Of a stretch of 5,692 nucleotides of DNA, positions 4,895 to 5,692 are shown piece by piece. A program made the translations under genes and the position numbers. Numbering within the stretch: the stretch's first letter is position 1; each line of letters starts with the position of its first letter. The DNA is from JAQBDA01 sp964525785 (GTDB taxonomy: Bacteria; Chloroflexota; Anaerolineae; Anaerolineales; UBA4823), in assembly GCA_964525785.1 (NCBI GenBank), contig CAZGIX010000258.1, forward strand, positions 1-5,692, in the 5' to 3' direction. The notes under the pieces are model-generated. The model was not told the DNA's origin. It saw only the letters and a program-made list of their open reading frames with translations, and did no database searches.

Positions 4895-5335
4895 ATGTTG
4901 ATCGGAATATCCCCTTTGATATCCCCGGATTTACTGGCAGTCCTGCATCGCATGGGACGTGGTAATGAGATCGTGCTCGCCGATGCACACTTTCCCGGGG
5001 AAACCTATGCACGACGTGTGTTGCGTGCTGATGGCCTGAGGATCCCCGATTTGTTTGATGCCATCCTACCCCTTTTCGTTCTGGACACCTATGTCGAAAG
5101 CCCACTGATCATGATGTGCGCGGTTCCAGGCGATCAGTTGGACCCCGCGGTGGAGGCTTCGTACCGCCAGGCCATTGACAAACATTGGCCGGATACTCCC
5201 CCCATTCAAAGGATTGATCGCTTTGAATTTTATGACAGGGCAAAGCAGGCTTTTGCTGTCCTCATGACCGGTGAAACAGCTAAATATGGAAATATCCTCT
5301 TGAAAAAAGGTGTACCTCCGATATCCGGGAATTAA
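4895..5335 (+). CDS. FucU/RbsD-family sugar mutarotase (L-fucose mutarotase-like)
   Basis: A 146-residue cytoplasmic protein of the family that interconverts alpha and beta anomers of monosaccharides, usually L-fucose for FucU. It lines up from end to end with E. coli and mammalian FucU as I recall them: ISPLISPDLL (5-14), EIVLADAHFP (25-34), RADGLRIPDL (44-53), LDTYVESP (63-70), RFEFYDRAKQAFAV (109-122) and TGETAKYGNILLKKG (125-139). The substrate-contact residues expected in the family are present at Asp30, Arg109 and Tyr131-Gly132-Asn133. The expected catalytic histidine at position 22 (MGHGD in relatives) is arginine here (MGRGN; codon CGT at 4958-4960). Activity may thus be altered, or the protein may use another residue. 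ATG 4895 follows AAAGGAG (4879-4885). Placement after a sugar importer supports action on the imported sugar. The sugar is suggested to be L-fucose-like but not proven. Confidence 0.9.
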   Translation: MLIGISPLISPDLLAVLHRMGRGNEIVLADAHFPGETYARRVLRADGLRIPDLFDAILPLFVLDTYVESPLIMMCAVPGDQLDPAVEASYRQAIDKHWPDTPPIQRIDRFEFYDRAKQAFAVLMTGETAKYGNILLKKGVPPISGN

Positions 5336-5363
5336 GAACTTTTACGATTATAGGAGAAACCTG

Positions 5364-5692
5364 ATGAGCACGGAATTGGAAACGATCGATCCGGGTTCGA
5401 TACCGCAAAGAAACCTTTATACCGGTGCAAAGATACCGGCTGTCGGGTTGGGGACCTTCGGGTCCGACCGTTTTTCTGCCGATCAGATCGCAGAAGCAGT
5501 TCTAGGAGCCGCACAGATCGGATATCGTCATTTCGATTGCGCAGCCGTGTATGGAAATGAAAAAGAGATAGGCTTCTCCCTGCAAAAGGCAATGAAGGGC
5601 GGAATAAAGCGCGAAGAACTCTGGGTCACGTCAAAGTTGTGGAACGATAAACACGCGGAAGAGGATGTGATCCCTGCCTGCCAGCAAACCCT
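5364..5692 (+). CDS. Aldo/keto reductase, 5' part (runs off the window)
   Basis: The first 109 complete codons of an NAD(P)H-dependent oxidoreductase; families of this type are about 280-330 residues long, so roughly two thirds is missing. After an N-terminal extension the barrel begins with IPAVGLGTFGSD (24-35). GYRHFDCAAVYGNEKEIG (53-70) supplies the catalytic Asp58 and Tyr63, and TSKLWN (89-94) supplies Lys91; the catalytic His should lie just past the edge. The GYRHFDCAAVYGNE form resembles aldehyde/aldose-reductase-type members rather than the L-galactose dehydrogenase-like group. ATG 5364 follows TAGGAG (5351-5356), 28 bases after the fucU stop, so the two genes are almost certainly co-transcribed. 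Possible jobs are oxidation or reduction of the imported sugar, or reduction of an aldehyde such as lactaldehyde formed from deoxysugars. The sequence does not decide. Confidence 0.92.
   Translation, partial: MSTELETIDPGSIPQRNLYTGAKIPAVGLGTFGSDRFSADQIAEAVLGAAQIGYRHFDCAAVYGNEKEIGFSLQKAMKGGIKREELWVTSKLWNDKHAEEDVIPACQQT

Noticed and set aside
1..5692. CRISPR array, tRNA, rRNA or riboswitch
   Set aside because: I saw no regularly spaced repeats, no tRNA-like cloverleaf and no conserved rRNA or riboswitch core by eye on either strand.

Overview
The window looks like a sugar-uptake and sugar-catabolism locus from a member of the Chloroflexota, probably Anaerolineae-like. The best clue is the solute-binding lipoprotein: just after its lipobox cysteine it carries the valine/glutamate/lysine-rich linker (VVEKTVVVEVT) that is characteristic of Chloroflexota ABC lipoproteins. 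The taxonomic call is an inference. All recognisable genes lie on the + strand.

Layout: bases 1-429 hold no convincing gene. They do contain a 161-bp element (157-317) with long imperfect terminal inverted repeats and an 8-bp flanking direct repeat (CTTTAAGT), which reads as a MITE-like non-autonomous insertion. Next come a promoter (TTGACA at 333-338) and two overlapping LacI-type operators (362-377 and 376-391). These precede a LacI/GalR-family repressor gene (430-1443). A perfect 20-bp palindromic operator (1471-1490) lies between the repressor gene and the transporter genes. The transporter is of the CUT2 (ribose/fructose/xylose) class: a single-domain ATPase (1522-2316), a permease (2458-3471) and a lipoprotein sugar-binding protein (3608-4663). 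A FucU/RbsD-family sugar mutarotase (4895-5335) follows, then an aldo/keto reductase cut off by the window edge (5364 onward).

How it fits together: the repressor probably silences its own promoter and the transporter operon through three near-identical operators until a sugar binds it. The lipoprotein, permease and ATPase import a monosaccharide. The mutarotase interconverts its anomers, and the aldo/keto reductase oxidises or reduces it or a downstream carbonyl. FucU homology points to L-fucose or a similar sugar, but the substrate cannot be proven here.

Points worth a second look: the MITE-like element placed 15 bp upstream of the repressor -35 box; a His-to-Arg change at the expected catalytic position (residue 22) of the FucU homologue; two small ORFs that bridge the gaps between transporter genes, each with a good Shine-Dalgarno and ATGA-type overlaps; a very strong Shine-Dalgarno (AGAAAGGAGGTG) with no properly spaced start codon; and a stable stem-loop just after the binding-protein gene. 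None amounts to proof of a new system; the operon itself is a familiar type.
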